Origin: Paenibacillus campinasensis
Lineage (GTDB): Bacteria > Bacillota > Bacilli > Paenibacillales > Paenibacillaceae
Assembly: GCF_002272015.1 (NCBI RefSeq)
Contig: NZ_NPBY01000059.1
Location: forward strand, 38,693-102,692
Direction of reading: 5' to 3'
DNA: 64,000 bases
How positions within the stretch are numbered: position 1 is the stretch's first letter; each line of letters opens with the position of its first letter. The translations under genes were made by a program, and so were the position numbers. This document shows positions 1 to 8,487 of the stretch, one piece after another. The notes below the pieces were generated by a model. The model did not search any database, was not told the DNA's origin, and saw only the letters and a program-made list of their open reading frames with translations.

Positions 1-88
1 TGCATAAGTTGGGCGTCACCGCGGCTGTATGTTATATAATAGAGATAGATAGAGATCATAGAAGTAGAATATAAAGGAGCTTGGAGCT

Positions 89-307
89 ATGGAGCGCAAG
101 GTATTTCAATTGGGGGATATCGTTCAGATGAAAAAGCCGCATCCTTGCGGCAATAATGAAATGGAAATTATTAGGATGGGAATGGACATTCGTATCAAAT
201 GCACGAAATGCCAGCACAGTGTGCTGATCCCGCGCGCCAAATTTGAGAAGAATATGAAGAAGGTCATTCGCTCTGCCGCCAGCGCTGAGGGGGAAGGGGA
301 GCAGTGA
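89..307 (+). CDS. DUF951 family protein
   Basis: 72-residue basic protein of the DUF951 family, which is common in Firmicutes near the origin; its function is unknown. The family core is visible: a Val-Gln-Met-Lys-Lys-Pro-His-Pro stretch, Gly-x-Asp-x-Arg-Ile-Lys-Cys and a Cys-x-x-Cys pair (Cys38/Cys41) followed by Arg-rich residues, suggesting a small nucleic-acid-binding or zinc-binding fold (inference). An AAGGAG site about 8 bases upstream supports the start. A TATAAT-like box lies at 35-40 but no convincing -35 was seen. In related genomes this gene sits just upstream of ychF or rpsF, consistent with the context here. Confidence 0.88.
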   Translation: MERKVFQLGDIVQMKKPHPCGNNEMEIIRMGMDIRIKCTKCQHSVLIPRAKFEKNMKKVIRSAASAEGEGEQ

Positions 308-410
308 GAGCTACGCCTGACGCATAATAGGACTATGCATAAAGGAAAGTATAAATTTAAAATTAGCACAAAATCAGGATAAGTTTACACCACAATTCGA
401 GACAAGCCTA

Positions 411-439
411 TTGACCTAATCAAGTCCTCATGGTATAAT
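411..439 (+). promoter_or_regulatory. Sigma-A promoter of tRNA-Ser
   Basis: TTGACC (411-416), a 17-base spacer and a perfect TATAAT (434-439) lie 12 bases before the mature tRNA 5' end. Spacing and both hexamers fit the housekeeping consensus. Confidence 0.85.
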
Positions 440-451
440 AAATCTTGCTGT

Positions 452-539
452 GGAAAGGTACCCAAGAGGTCCAAGGGGGCTGACTCGAAATCAGCTAGGC
501 GTCGCAAGGCGTGCGTGGGTTCGAATCCCACCCTTTCCG
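452..539 (+). tRNA. tRNA-Ser (anticodon CGA, reads UCG)
   Basis: Class II tRNA. The acceptor strands GGAAAGG (452-458) and CCTTTCC (532-538) pair, followed by discriminator G539. The anticodon loop CTCGAAA has CGA at 486-488 and is closed by a stem ending at TCAG. A long variable arm and the TTCGAATC T-loop follow. No CCA is encoded, so it would be added post-transcriptionally. Confidence 0.95.
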
Positions 540-639
540 CATTCCCGTTAACATATTCGCTGAAGCGGTTTATGTACAACCTCATACATAGTTAGCGTGC
601 TTTTGAATGATAATCAGCAGCTAACATCTTAGAGATTAG

Positions 640-672
640 ATACTCTTCACGATCAAGTGAAGGGTATTTTTT
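640..672 (+). terminator. Rho-independent terminator after tRNA-Ser
   Basis: ATACTCTTCAC (640-650) pairs with GTGAAGGGTAT (657-667), with one mismatch, across a 6-base loop and runs into six Ts. It lies about 100 bases beyond the tRNA. Confidence 0.75.
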
Positions 673-794
673 GATATTGTAGAGCACATAATTTGGGGTT
701 GGAGCGTCTTCCTCCGCGAAGGTCTCGACCTCTGTACCTGAGCAGGAGAGGGCAGGAATTCTTCTCTATGCTCATATTCGGTTGCTGCAGATCA

Positions 795-825
795 AAAAAA
801 AGGAAGGACCCTTCTAGGTCCTTCC
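795..825 (-). terminator. Terminator on the minus strand, probably for the YjzC-type gene
   Basis: GGAAGGACC (802-810) pairs with GGTCCTTCC (817-825) and is preceded on the plus strand by eight As, i.e. a U-tract on the minus strand. It lies 250 bases beyond the YjzC-type gene. No other gene was recognised in 826-1071. Confidence 0.7.
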
Positions 826-1071
826 ACTGGTTAGGCGGTGCTTGTGAATTGGAATTCTGGCATTCTACACGGAGTAGCAAACTACGGCAACTGCCTGGCT
901 TTACCTAACGGAGAAGCTGCTGCTAGTTCCCTTGCGCTTGCATGAAGTGCAAAATCAGATATCCTATGCGTCGTTCAGCTGTTACGTTCAACGGAACCAC
1001 ACCTCTCTCATGCACCGCCTGATGTTATCATGTGCAATCGCTGGCTTTTTATGCGTGGTCATGGAACAGGT

Positions 1072-1266
1072 TTATTTTGGCTGGACCCGCCTCTTGTTGA
1101 CCCATACCCGATCATCATTGGTGTTCTCGGGAAAGGTGTCTCCGCGTTTGAGCTTGATCTGCTGTGGATCCTCGATCCCCATCACGCGGTCACGTACGCC
1201 GGATTCGATGTATACGCCGTCATTGGGAGCTGTATCCCCGGCATGGAACTCGCTTTGTTCTCCCAT
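1072..1266 (-). CDS. YjzC family small protein
   Basis: 64-residue protein resembling the uncharacterised YjzC family of spore-formers. Seen directly: Met-Gly-Glu-Gln-Ser-Glu-Phe, then Gly-Asp-x-Ala-Pro-Asn-Asp-Gly-Val-Tyr-Ile-Glu, and Gly-Asp-x-Phe-Pro-Glu-Asn-Thr-Asn near the C terminus; I recognise all as family signatures. The start at 1266 is chosen over the in-frame ATG at 1278 because a GGTGA element lies the right distance before it and the family begins Met-Gly. It is transcribed opposite to rpsF and shares its upstream region. Role unknown; not membrane-bound. Confidence 0.8.
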   Translation of the reverse strand: MGEQSEFHAGDTAPNDGVYIESGVRDRVMGIEDPQQIKLKRGDTFPENTNDDRVWVNKRRVQPK

Positions 1267-1355
1267 ATCCGTCACCATCCTTCTATATAGTTGTAGTGCA
1301 TTAATTATCGTTCTCCAAAATCAATCGCTTCATGGCAGGGAAAGAGCGCCAGCAC

Positions 1356-1384
1356 TTGCATCCGATCATCCGTTCTGCTATAGT
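1356..1384 (+). promoter_or_regulatory. Probable rpsF operon promoter
   Basis: TTGCAT (1356-1361), a 17-base spacer, then TATAGT (1379-1384) with an extended TGC before the -10. The leader to the rpsF start contains a short GCGAG/CTCGC hairpin and a CTCAA/TTGAG hairpin followed by GGCCGAAG. S6:S18 autoregulatory leaders are known upstream of rpsF, but I cannot confirm the motif by eye. Confidence 0.6.
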
Positions 1385-1460
1385 ATATTGGTGCGAGTTA
1401 GGCTCGCTCCTTGCTCTCAACATGGGATTGAGGGCCGAAGTCCATAAGGAGGTGAAAGAT

Positions 1461-1745
1461 ATGCGCAAATATGAAGTGATGTACATTATTCGTCCTGACA
1501 TTGAACAAGAAGCTGTTCAAGCTGCAGTCGAAAAATTCCAAGGCATCATCTCCAACGGCGGAGAAATTACAAAGCATGATGTAATGGGTAAACGCCGTCT
1601 TGCGTATGAGATCAAGAAATTCCGTGATGGTGTTTATGTTCTGGTTAACTTCAGTGCAACTCCAGAAGTTGTAGCCGAACTTGAGCGCCTGATGAAAATT
1701 TCTGACGAAGTTATTCGTTATCTCATCACGAACGACGTTGCTTAA
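1461..1745 (+). CDS. rpsF: 30S ribosomal protein S6
   Basis: 94-residue ribosomal protein S6, which binds the central domain of 16S rRNA together with S18. The N terminus (Met-Arg-Lys-Tyr-Glu-Val-Met-Tyr-Ile-Ile-Arg-Pro) and the Lys-Arg-Arg-Leu-Ala-Tyr-Glu-Ile segment are diagnostic. The reading frame is open further upstream, but AAGGAGGTG at 1447-1455 and the conserved N terminus fix the ATG at 1461. It is first gene of the rpsF-ssb-rpsR operon. The length is usual for Bacillales. Confidence 0.97.
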   Translation: MRKYEVMYIIRPDIEQEAVQAAVEKFQGIISNGGEITKHDVMGKRRLAYEIKKFRDGVYVLVNFSATPEVVAELERLMKISDEVIRYLITNDVA

Positions 1746-1797
1746 TACGTGAAACGACCAGACTTTGTAATTGATTCGTTCTAGGGAGGGGATTGGA

Positions 1798-2280
1798 TTG
1801 TTGAACCGCGTCATTTTAATTGGCCGACTGACTCGGGATCCCGAGCTGAGATATACTCCTTCAGGTGTTGCTGTCACACAATTCACACTGGCTGTAGATC
1901 GTCCGTTCACCGCACAAGGCGGAGAGCGTGAGGCGGATTTTATTCCAATCGTGACCTGGAGGCAGCTGGCGGAGACTTGCGCGAACTACTTGCGCAAAGG
2001 CCGTCTAACAGCTGTGGAAGGGCGCATTCAGGTGCGGAACTACGAGAACAACGAAGGTAAGCGTGTATACGTTACTGAAGTTATTGCGGACAATGTTCGT
2101 TTCTTGGAGTCCAACCGTGACAACAACGGAGGTGCTGCACCTCGTGAGGAATCACCATTCGGCGGCGGAAGCGGCGGTGGAAACCGCGGCAATAGCAGCG
2201 GTTATTCGCGCAACAATCAGGATCCTTTCTCCGACGAAGGAAAACCGATTGACATATCGGATGATGATTTGCCATTTTAA
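1798..2280 (+). CDS. ssb: Single-stranded DNA-binding protein
   Basis: 160-residue SSB of the replication/repair type. Residues 1-105 form the OB fold (Leu-Ile-Gly-Arg-Leu-Thr-Arg-Asp-Pro-Glu-Leu-Arg-Tyr and the Asn-Tyr-Glu-Asn strand). A Gly/Asn/Ser-rich linker leads to the acidic tip ending Ile-Asp-Ile-Ser-Asp-Asp-Asp-Leu-Pro-Phe, the docking peptide for SSB partners. Start: AGGGAGGGG (1783-1791) is followed after six bases by TTG at 1798, giving Met-Leu-Asn-Arg as in Bacillus; the next TTG (1801) is an alternative. Upstream in-frame codons lack a ribosome site. Confidence 0.95.
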   Translation: MLNRVILIGRLTRDPELRYTPSGVAVTQFTLAVDRPFTAQGGEREADFIPIVTWRQLAETCANYLRKGRLTAVEGRIQVRNYENNEGKRVYVTEVIADNVRFLESNRDNNGGAAPREESPFGGGSGGGNRGNSSGYSRNNQDPFSDEGKPIDISDDDLPF

Positions 2281-2301
2281 TACGGAAAGGACTGACAAAG
2301 C

Positions 2302-2574
2302 ATGGCTTTTAAACAAAGAGAAGGCGGAGACAACGACAAAAGACCGGCTCGCCGTGGCGGCCGCAACAAACGTCGTAAAGTATGTTTCTTCACTGTGAAC
2401 AAAATTACTCACATTGACTATAAAGATACAGATCTGCTCAAGAAATTCATCAGCGAGCGCGGTAAAATCCTGCCTCGCCGTGTAACGGGCACAAGCGCGA
2501 AGTATCAACGCGCGCTGACGATTGCGATCAAACGCTCCCGTCAAATTGCATTGCTTCCATACACAACAGAATAA
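2302..2574 (+). CDS. rpsR: 30S ribosomal protein S18
   Basis: 90 residues, basic, with the S18 signature Arg-Lys-Val-Cys-Phe-Phe near residue 27 and the Ile-Leu-Pro-Arg-Arg-Val-Thr-Gly-Thr segment. It pairs with S6 in the small subunit platform. It is preceded by GGAAAGGA and follows ssb by 21 bases, closing the operon before a terminator. Confidence 0.97.
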   Translation: MAFKQREGGDNDKRPARRGGRNKRRKVCFFTVNKITHIDYKDTDLLKKFISERGKILPRRVTGTSAKYQRALTIAIKRSRQIALLPYTTE

Positions 2575-2588
2575 TCTGTTGAGGGAAT

Positions 2589-2624
2589 AAGCGGTCCAGC
2601 CGAACAAGGCGGGGCCGCTTTTTT
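2589..2624 (+). terminator. Terminator of rpsF-ssb-rpsR
   Basis: A 13-base imperfect stem, AAGCGGTCCAGCC (2589-2601) with GGCGGGGCCGCTT (2608-2620), followed by a T-run. It starts 15 bases after the rpsR stop. Confidence 0.85.
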
Positions 2625-3031
2625 ATGTACTGTTTTGTTCCTTCCAGATAGGTGTAAGACTGCGTTTACGATTGCAGATCGAGCAGCTGCGCTGGAGCGG
2701 AACGGTTTCAAGATAAGAAGAGGTTACACTGTGTCCGCTGTCAGGACATTGTCTCCTGAGCGCGTACACTGAAAGAAGCAATATGTCATATTAATTGCAA
2801 GGTTGGAGTAACGCTTGAAAGTTTTAAAGCCCTGAAATAATGTCTTTTTATAATGGACAGTGTCTATTATAGAAAATACATATGCAATATAGGGAAATGG
2901 GGGTCATCTCCGTGCAAAGCCTGCTTAAACGGTTGAATCAAGCCATCCTTCGAAAAAATTCCTTCTATTATATATAGGCGAGTTTACAGCTCTCCTGAAA
3001 ACTGAAATTTATTTATCTTAAATTACTTTCA
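2625..3031. other. Intergenic stretch with no supported gene
   Basis: No convincing coding region. A short plus-strand reading frame beginning near 2892 (Met-Gln-Tyr-Arg-Glu-Met-Gly...) stops after about 30 codons in Tyr-Tyr-Ile-stop and could be the remnant of a membrane protein N terminus, but the evidence is thin. Confidence 0.3.
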
Positions 3032-3262
3032 TTACATCGCCAACGGGGCTAAGAAATTAGGCAGGAAGCAAGGAGCGCTTCCGCCAGCAAGGACATGTCT
3101 TTTCAACATAAACATCGGTCCTATTACAAAGCGGTCTTCACTGAGAACGCGAAGCATACGTCCCCGTCGGGGAGCTTGCAGATGCGGACCAGTACACGGT
3201 GATGTCCACTCAGAGGAAACAAACGTACATGAGATGGTAGATGATAAATCTTGTATGGTCAT
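3032..3262 (-). CDS. Possible small protein, unrecognised
   Basis: A 76-codon minus-strand frame starting Met-Thr-Ile-Gln-Asp-Leu. Its main support is an AGGAGG element on the minus strand seven bases before the start. The peptide has no motif I recognise and unusual composition (Pro, Arg, Cys), and it lies in the region that should hold the promoter of the plus-strand gene at 3314. It may be a chance frame. Confidence 0.2.
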   Translation of the reverse strand: MTIQDLSSTISCTFVSSEWTSPCTGPHLQAPRRGRMLRVLSEDRFVIGPMFMLKRHVLAGGSAPCFLPNFLAPLAM

Positions 3263-3313
3263 GCATAATCCTCCTGCCCATTCCAAAGGCTAAAGGAAAA
3301 AGGAGGAATCCCC

Positions 3314-3988
3314 ATGTGCAGACGTTACTCCTTGTCGGCAGGGCTCGACGAGGTCAGTGAACATTTTGGAATAAGCCGGGTCAAGTATTATTATAAAAGC
3401 CGTTACAACATCAGTCCGACACAGACGGTTCCGATAGTGCTGCAGGAGCAGGAGGAGCGGACGCTCGACGAATACCGCTGGGGGCTGGTGCCGTATTGGG
3501 GAAAAGATGCGGTCAATGCGAATTTGCACACCGTGCATCAGAACCCGACCTACCGGAAAGCGATAGACACAAGACGCTGTATCATTCCGTGTAACGGATT
3601 GTATTATTGGCGGACAGTAGGCAAGAAAAGCTATGCGGTTCGCACGGTCATCGGTGCCCAGGAGCTTTTTGGCATTGCGGGACTGTATGAGACCTGGCGG
3701 GACGCGCAGGGAAATGAGATGCGTACCTGTACGCTGCTGATGGCGGAAGCGAATGTGACCATTCGGGAATTTGATACGCGGATGCCGGCGATATTGACGA
3801 AGGATGATATTGATCACTGGCTTGACCCCGAGCGAAAGGGCATATACGCGATCGAGCCGTTGCTGCGCACTTATCATGGGCCTATGCGAGTATATCCGGT
3901 CACACCGCTCATTGCGGATGACAAGCATGACCATCAGCAGTGCATTGAGGAAATGGACTTGAAGCAAGCCTGGGTGAAACACGTCTAG
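3314..3988 (+). CDS. SRAP (HMCES/YedK-like) domain protein with altered active site
   Basis: 224 residues, the length and fold of the SRAP family, which forms a thiazolidine crosslink between Cys2 and abasic sites in single-stranded DNA. Met-Cys-Arg-Arg-Tyr at the start keeps Cys2, and the conserved Arg-Trp-Gly-Leu-Val-Pro-Tyr-Trp (55-62) and Arg-Met-Pro-Ala-Ile (156-160) blocks place it in the family. Other catalytic positions differ from YedK: the Asn-Ala-Arg motif reads Asn68-Ala-Asn70, the Gly-Phe-Tyr-Glu-Trp motif reads Gly-Leu-Tyr-Tyr98-Trp, and the catalytic His before the Arg-Met-Pro block is Asp154. An AAAAAGGAGGAA ribosome site precedes it. It stands alone with its own terminator. 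It is probably a divergent paralogue; catalytic competence is uncertain. Confidence 0.85.
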   Translation: MCRRYSLSAGLDEVSEHFGISRVKYYYKSRYNISPTQTVPIVLQEQEERTLDEYRWGLVPYWGKDAVNANLHTVHQNPTYRKAIDTRRCIIPCNGLYYWRTVGKKSYAVRTVIGAQELFGIAGLYETWRDAQGNEMRTCTLLMAEANVTIREFDTRMPAILTKDDIDHWLDPERKGIYAIEPLLRTYHGPMRVYPVTPLIADDKHDHQQCIEEMDLKQAWVKHV

Positions 3989-4084
3989 TACGCGATCAAG
4001 CATGATCGAGCGACAGGGGTGGATCCGTGACATATGAAGCTCCGAACCATGCAAACGGGTAAGACGGGTAAGAGAACGAGAACG

Positions 4085-4109
4085 ATCCGGCCTAAGGGCC
4101 GGATTTTTT
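4085..4109 (+). terminator. Terminator after the SRAP gene
   Basis: Perfect 8-bp stem ATCCGGCC/GGCCGGAT with a TAAG loop, followed by six Ts. Confidence 0.9.
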
Positions 4110-4527
4110 ATGTTGGATGGAATCTCGCAGCACATTGGGGTTATAATTTCTGCCACGGGTCACAACGGCCAATAATTCCGATTTTTCCGCTAGGTTAAAA
4201 GAACAGGTGGGCTTTTTACTAGGGTTGTCTAGGAATGAAGGGGCATCTTGCAATATTATATGTGTAATTATAAATGACATAAACATAACGTTAAAATCGC
4301 CATATATTAGAATTTGAGGTTTACTATTGACGGATTAAGGGGTTTTACGTAACATAAGTTTACATCGGTTGCATGCTGATTGCTGCAGTACAGTTAGAAA
4401 ATGTTAAATGGAGGTTGATATTGTATACATTTTAAGTAAACTTAGGATTAACGATGCAGCAAACCAATTCATTAACCTCTTTTGGACCGCGAAAAACATG
4501 TTTTTTTTAAAAATTGCAAAAAAGTAA

Positions 4528-4556
4528 TTGACGTTACCTAATTTTACACGTATCAT
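4528..4556 (+). promoter_or_regulatory. Candidate promoter of the oligopeptide transporter operon
   Basis: TTGACG (4528-4533), a 17-base spacer and TATCAT (4551-4556), 195 bases before the first gene. The surrounding 4110-4751 region is AT-rich and otherwise without a recognisable gene. A long leader would follow. No CodY or other operator was identified by eye. Confidence 0.5.
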
Positions 4557-4751
4557 AACATTAATTTTATAGGCACCAGGTTGCTAGAGACTTTGGCACT
4601 AATTGACCAATGGTATATTTTCTGTAAGTCTTTCACTATTTTCTCAACAAGATTCGACAGCTATGAACCCATTCCCGAAATTATTCAAGGATGATTTCAA
4701 TATTCGTCCTGATAATTTATAGCATTATCATTATTTAGAAGGAGGATTAGC

Positions 4752-6512
4752 ATGAAAAAGAAAATGTCGTTACTGCTTGTGATCATGCTCATGACGGTTA
4801 CGTTCCTGGCAGCATGCTCCGGCGGTGGTCAGACAGCAGAACAGCCAAGTCAAGGGGAGCAAACAGAACAAACTGAAGGCAACGGCGAAAACACAGAAAC
4901 GCCGGCAGCTGAAGAAGGAGTTGAAAGCGAAGGTTATTTCGAAGCTCAGGATCCTTCTAAAAACCCGCAAACCGCCCTGTCTCGCACAGACACGCTGATT
5001 GTAGGTATGACAGCGCCAAAAGGGGTATTCAACCCGCTTTACTGGCAAACGGCTTATGACAGATATGTTGTAGACACTTTGTTTGATGCTTGGACCGTCT
5101 TGAACGATGACGGCACTTACTCGAATCGTCTGGCTGAGAGCATCGAAGTATCCGAAGATAAGTTGAAGTATACCTTCAAGCTGAAGAAAGGTGTCACTTA
5201 CTCTGATGGTTCACCGGTAACAGTTAAGGATTTTGCGTTCGCGCTGAAGGTTCTTCATGATCCTAGCTATGACGGTCAGTCTGATATTTTCACTACCCAC
5301 ATTGTAGGCGGTCAAGATTATCATGATGGCAAAGCGGATGAGATCTCCGGTATTAACATCATCGACGATCATACGATCGAAATTACGGTTACAGAAGCTA
5401 CAGCTATGACCAAGGATGACTTGGCGACCATACGTTTCATGCCTGAATCTTACTACGGCAAAGACTATAAATTTGGTGAACTCGGTTATATGACTGAACT
5501 GCATGACAAACCAATCGGCAGTGGTCAATACATCTTGAAAGATTTCAAACCAGGGCAAGAAGTAGTAATGGAAGCCAATCCTAATTACTTCCTGGGCGCA
5601 CCAAAAATCAAAAACCTGATTTACAAAACAACAACCGAAGAAACCAGATTGGCTATGCTGCAATCCGGTGAAGTCGATGTTGACATGATTAGTGTGAATG
5701 AGGACAGTGTTGCAGAGGTTATGGGGATGGGCTTCATGGACCTTAATCTCTTCCGGACGAACGGTTATGGATATGTAGCAATGAACCATGAGAGCCCTAA
5801 ATTCCAAGATAAGAAGGTTCGTCAAGCGCTTATGTATGGCTTGAATCGTTCCGAGATTGTAGAAATCATCTATGGTCCATATGCTAACGTATTGAATATT
5901 CCTCAGTCGAACTTGTCTTGGTCTTACTCTGACGAAGGTATTGAACCTTATGAATTTGATCAAGAAAAAGCGAAGCAGCTGCTTGATGAAGCTGGTTGGG
6001 TAGTTGGTGCTGACGGTATTCGCGAGAAGGACGGCGTGAAGTTTGAAATTGACTTCTCCGCAACGGCAGATAACCCTGTAATTGATGCCATGATTCCTAT
6101 TATGACGAAGAACTACCAAGATCTCGGAATTACGGTTAAAGCTGAGATGCTGGATTTCAACGCCATCATGGATAAGAAGGACAGAGGCGACTTCGAAATG
6201 TTCTTCGCAGCTTGGGGCTTGACACCAGATCCGGATAGCACAGTATACAAAACAGATGGTCAGCAGAACGATCTTGGATACTCTAATCCAGAATACGATG
6301 CTGCTATGCAGGAAGGTCTGAAAGCATTTGACCTGGAAGAACGTAAGGTGGCATACGCTAAGTCCTACCAAATTCTGAATGAAGATGTTCCGGCTCTTCT
6401 CATCTACCAAAGACGTGACGGCTGGGCAATCAACAGCAGAATCAAAGGATTGGATATTACGCCATACAAAAACTTCACTCTTGAACTGTACAAAGTCGAG
6501 ATTGAACAATAA
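4752..6512 (+). CDS. oppA: Oligopeptide ABC transporter substrate-binding lipoprotein
   Basis: 586 residues, SBP family 5 (OppA/DppE type), the extracellular receptor of a peptide importer. It has a Lys-rich N terminus, a hydrophobic core and a lipobox Leu-Ala-Ala-Cys22, so the mature protein is lipid-anchored. A low-complexity Gln/Glu/Thr spacer (23-60) precedes the binding fold, where the family pattern Tyr-Ser-Asp-Gly-Ser-Pro-Val-Thr-Val-Lys-Asp-Phe is seen. An AGAAGGAGGATT ribosome site precedes the ATG. Two permeases and two ATPases follow in the same orientation, giving the canonical A-B-C-D-F order. Peptides are the likely substrate, but family 5 also carries nickel and sugars, so specificity is inferred. 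Confidence 0.93.
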   Translation: MKKKMSLLLVIMLMTVTFLAACSGGGQTAEQPSQGEQTEQTEGNGENTETPAAEEGVESEGYFEAQDPSKNPQTALSRTDTLIVGMTAPKGVFNPLYWQTAYDRYVVDTLFDAWTVLNDDGTYSNRLAESIEVSEDKLKYTFKLKKGVTYSDGSPVTVKDFAFALKVLHDPSYDGQSDIFTTHIVGGQDYHDGKADEISGINIIDDHTIEITVTEATAMTKDDLATIRFMPESYYGKDYKFGELGYMTELHDKPIGSGQYILKDFKPGQEVVMEANPNYFLGAPKIKNLIYKTTTEETRLAMLQSGEVDVDMISVNEDSVAEVMGMGFMDLNLFRTNGYGYVAMNHESPKFQDKKVRQALMYGLNRSEIVEIIYGPYANVLNIPQSNLSWSYSDEGIEPYEFDQEKAKQLLDEAGWVVGADGIREKDGVKFEIDFSATADNPVIDAMIPIMTKNYQDLGITVKAEMLDFNAIMDKKDRGDFEMFFAAWGLTPDPDSTVYKTDGQQNDLGYSNPEYDAAMQEGLKAFDLEERKVAYAKSYQILNEDVPALLIYQRRDGWAINSRIKGLDITPYKNFTLELYKVEIEQ

Positions 6513-6523
6513 CAGCAGGAAAT

Positions 6524-6553
6524 ATATGCTCAGCTCGCAAGAGCTGGGCATAT
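6524..6553 (+). other. Intercistronic hairpin between oppA and oppB
   Basis: ATATGCTCAGCTC (6524-6536), loop GCAA, GAGCTGGGCATAT (6541-6553): a 13-bp stem with one wobble pair and a GNRA tetraloop, with no T-run. Such hairpins commonly stabilise the binding-protein message or attenuate read-through to the permease genes (inference). Confidence 0.7.
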
Positions 6554-6578
6554 CCACTTATAAGCCGGGAGGAATATT

Positions 6579-7541
6579 ATGAAGCAGTACATTATCCGGA
6601 GGCTGCTGCAGATCATTCCGACAATGATCGGAATTTCGATTCTTATATTTGCAATATCAGCAATGGTGCCTGGAGACTACATCACCGCAGTGAACAACCC
6701 GACGATGTCTGCTGAGAAGGCAGCGCAGCTTCGGGAAATTTATGGTTTAGATAAGCCGCCGGTTGAACGTTATTTCACCTGGGCAGGCAATATGTTAAAG
6801 GGTAATCTCGGAGATTCCCTTCAGCACAAAAAGCCAGTTACAACCGTGATGGGGAATTACGTCTGGAATTCCTTTTTCATTGCGTTCTTTTCTTTGATGT
6901 TTAGCTGGATTATTGCGATTTTTGCCGGCGTTTTCTCTGCGAAATTCCAATACTCCTTGTTAGACAAGCTGATTACGCTCTTTGTCTTCCTCTGTATGTC
7001 GCTGCCTTCTTTCTTTATAGGACTTTTGCTCATCAAGTTCTTTGCACTGGATCTGGGATGGTTCCCGGTGGGTGGCATGACGACGTCCGGAATGAACGGA
7101 AGTACATGGGAACAATTGATGGATATTGCTTGGCATATGATATTGCCAGTAACGGTTCTTACCATGCTTAGCACAGGCAGCCTGACTCGTTATTTCCGTA
7201 CCAGCATGCTGGAGGTTATTCGTCAGGATTACATCCGGACAGCGCGTGCCAAAGGATTGAAGGAACGCACTGTTATATTCAAGCATGCGCTTCGTAATGC
7301 CCTGCTGCCAGCGATCACACTGATGGGCTTTGAATTGCCGGGACTGTTCGGCGGAGCTATCATTTTGGAGAAAATCTTCATTTGGCCAGGGGTTGGTCAG
7401 GTGTATCTGGAATCGATCAGTATGCGGGACTATCCGTTTATGCTCGGCTTCACGATCTTTATCTCTATCTTGACACTTGTCGGCAACTTGTTGTCTGATG
7501 TCTTGTATGGAGTCGCTGACCCAAGAATTCGCTTAAAGTAG
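6579..7541 (+). CDS. oppB: Oligopeptide ABC transporter permease B
   Basis: 320 residues with six predicted membrane segments. The OppB-type N terminus is clear (Tyr-Ile-Ile-Arg-Arg-Leu-Leu-Gln-Ile-Ile-Pro-Thr). A cytoplasmic EAA loop appears at the Ala-Arg-Ala-Lys-Gly-Leu segment followed by His-Ala-Leu-Arg-Asn-Ala-Leu-Leu-Pro. It forms the translocation pore together with the next gene product. GGAGGAAT lies just upstream of the ATG. Confidence 0.94.
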   Translation: MKQYIIRRLLQIIPTMIGISILIFAISAMVPGDYITAVNNPTMSAEKAAQLREIYGLDKPPVERYFTWAGNMLKGNLGDSLQHKKPVTTVMGNYVWNSFFIAFFSLMFSWIIAIFAGVFSAKFQYSLLDKLITLFVFLCMSLPSFFIGLLLIKFFALDLGWFPVGGMTTSGMNGSTWEQLMDIAWHMILPVTVLTMLSTGSLTRYFRTSMLEVIRQDYIRTARAKGLKERTVIFKHALRNALLPAITLMGFELPGLFGGAIILEKIFIWPGVGQVYLESISMRDYPFMLGFTIFISILTLVGNLLSDVLYGVADPRIRLK

Positions 7542-7553
7542 GAGGAGATTCAT

Positions 7554-8477
7554 TTGTCCGCAGAGACTGCACCGTTAGAGACGAATCTAACAGCTCCGAA
7601 AAGACAGCCGGATTCCCCGTGGAGAATGGCTATTCGCCGCTTTTCCAAAAATCGCCTTGCTGTCATCGGGCTGGTTATCATTGTTTTTATGTTTATGCTT
7701 TGCTTTATTGGGCCCTTATTTTCGCCTTATAATGTGCTTGATACCAATGTACAGGATAAAAACCTGCCGCCAAGCTCCAAGTATTGGCTCGGAACCGATA
7801 AGATGGGGCGCGATATTTTACTGCGTATGATGCTTGCAGGACGTATCTCCCTGACAGTCGGACTTGTGGCAATGGCTATTGCCGTTCTCATCGGATCGAC
7901 GCTCGGCGCATTGGCCGGATTCTATCGCAGATGGGTAGACACACTCATCATGCGTATGGCGGATATTTTCATGGCATTGCCAACGCTTCCGATCCTGATT
8001 ATTCTAGGTACCATATTGTCTGATTTGAAGGTTGATCCTAGTAGACGAATTTATTTTCTAATGGTGATCATTGGTGTATTGGGGTGGAGTAGTATCTCCC
8101 GTCTCGTACGCGGTCAAATATTGACGCTCCGTGAGCAGGAATTTATGCAAGCAACCGAGGCGCTGGGTCTTAGAGACCGCCGGAAGATCTTCCGGCATCT
8201 GCTGCCCAATACGATTCCGATTGTTATTGTTTCAGCAACCCTTTTTGTTGCCGGTGCGATCATATCAGAATCCGCACTGAGCTATCTCGGCATTGGTGTC
8301 GTGCCGCCAACGCCATCATGGGGAAATATGATTACTGCAGCGAACAACCTGATTGATTTCCGTAAAAGACCATGGTTATGGATTCCACCTGGCACATGTA
8401 TTCTGGTTACCGTTGTGGCGATTAATCTGATCGGTGACGGACTTCGGGATGCCCTTGACCCGAAAATGAAGAAGTAG
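7554..8477 (+). CDS. oppC: Oligopeptide ABC transporter permease C
   Basis: 307 residues, OppC type: an N-terminal OppC-N region (Arg-Arg-Phe-Ser-Lys-Asn-Arg-Leu-Ala), Leu-Gly-Thr-Asp-Lys-Met-Gly-Arg-Asp, multiple membrane helices and an EAA loop (Glu-Ala-Leu-Gly-Leu-Arg-Asp-Arg...His-Leu-Leu-Pro-Asn). The start is TTG at 7554, set by AGGAGGAG a few bases upstream and 12 bases after oppB. It ends with the usual Asp-Gly-Leu-Arg-Asp-Ala-Leu-Asp-Pro-Lys. Confidence 0.94.
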   Translation: MSAETAPLETNLTAPKRQPDSPWRMAIRRFSKNRLAVIGLVIIVFMFMLCFIGPLFSPYNVLDTNVQDKNLPPSSKYWLGTDKMGRDILLRMMLAGRISLTVGLVAMAIAVLIGSTLGALAGFYRRWVDTLIMRMADIFMALPTLPILIILGTILSDLKVDPSRRIYFLMVIIGVLGWSSISRLVRGQILTLREQEFMQATEALGLRDRRKIFRHLLPNTIPIVIVSATLFVAGAIISESALSYLGIGVVPPTPSWGNMITAANNLIDFRKRPWLWIPPGTCILVTVVAINLIGDGLRDALDPKMKK

Positions 8478-8487
8478 GAGATGCGAT

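Noticed and set aside
932..1447. Long plus-strand frame across 932-1447
   Set aside because: It lacks a ribosome site, has coding-unlike composition and overlaps the better supported YjzC-type gene on the opposite strand.
5211..6557. 448-codon minus-strand frame inside oppA
   Set aside because: It is an antisense shadow of a clearly real gene with Cys/Phe/Ile-rich composition and no homology.
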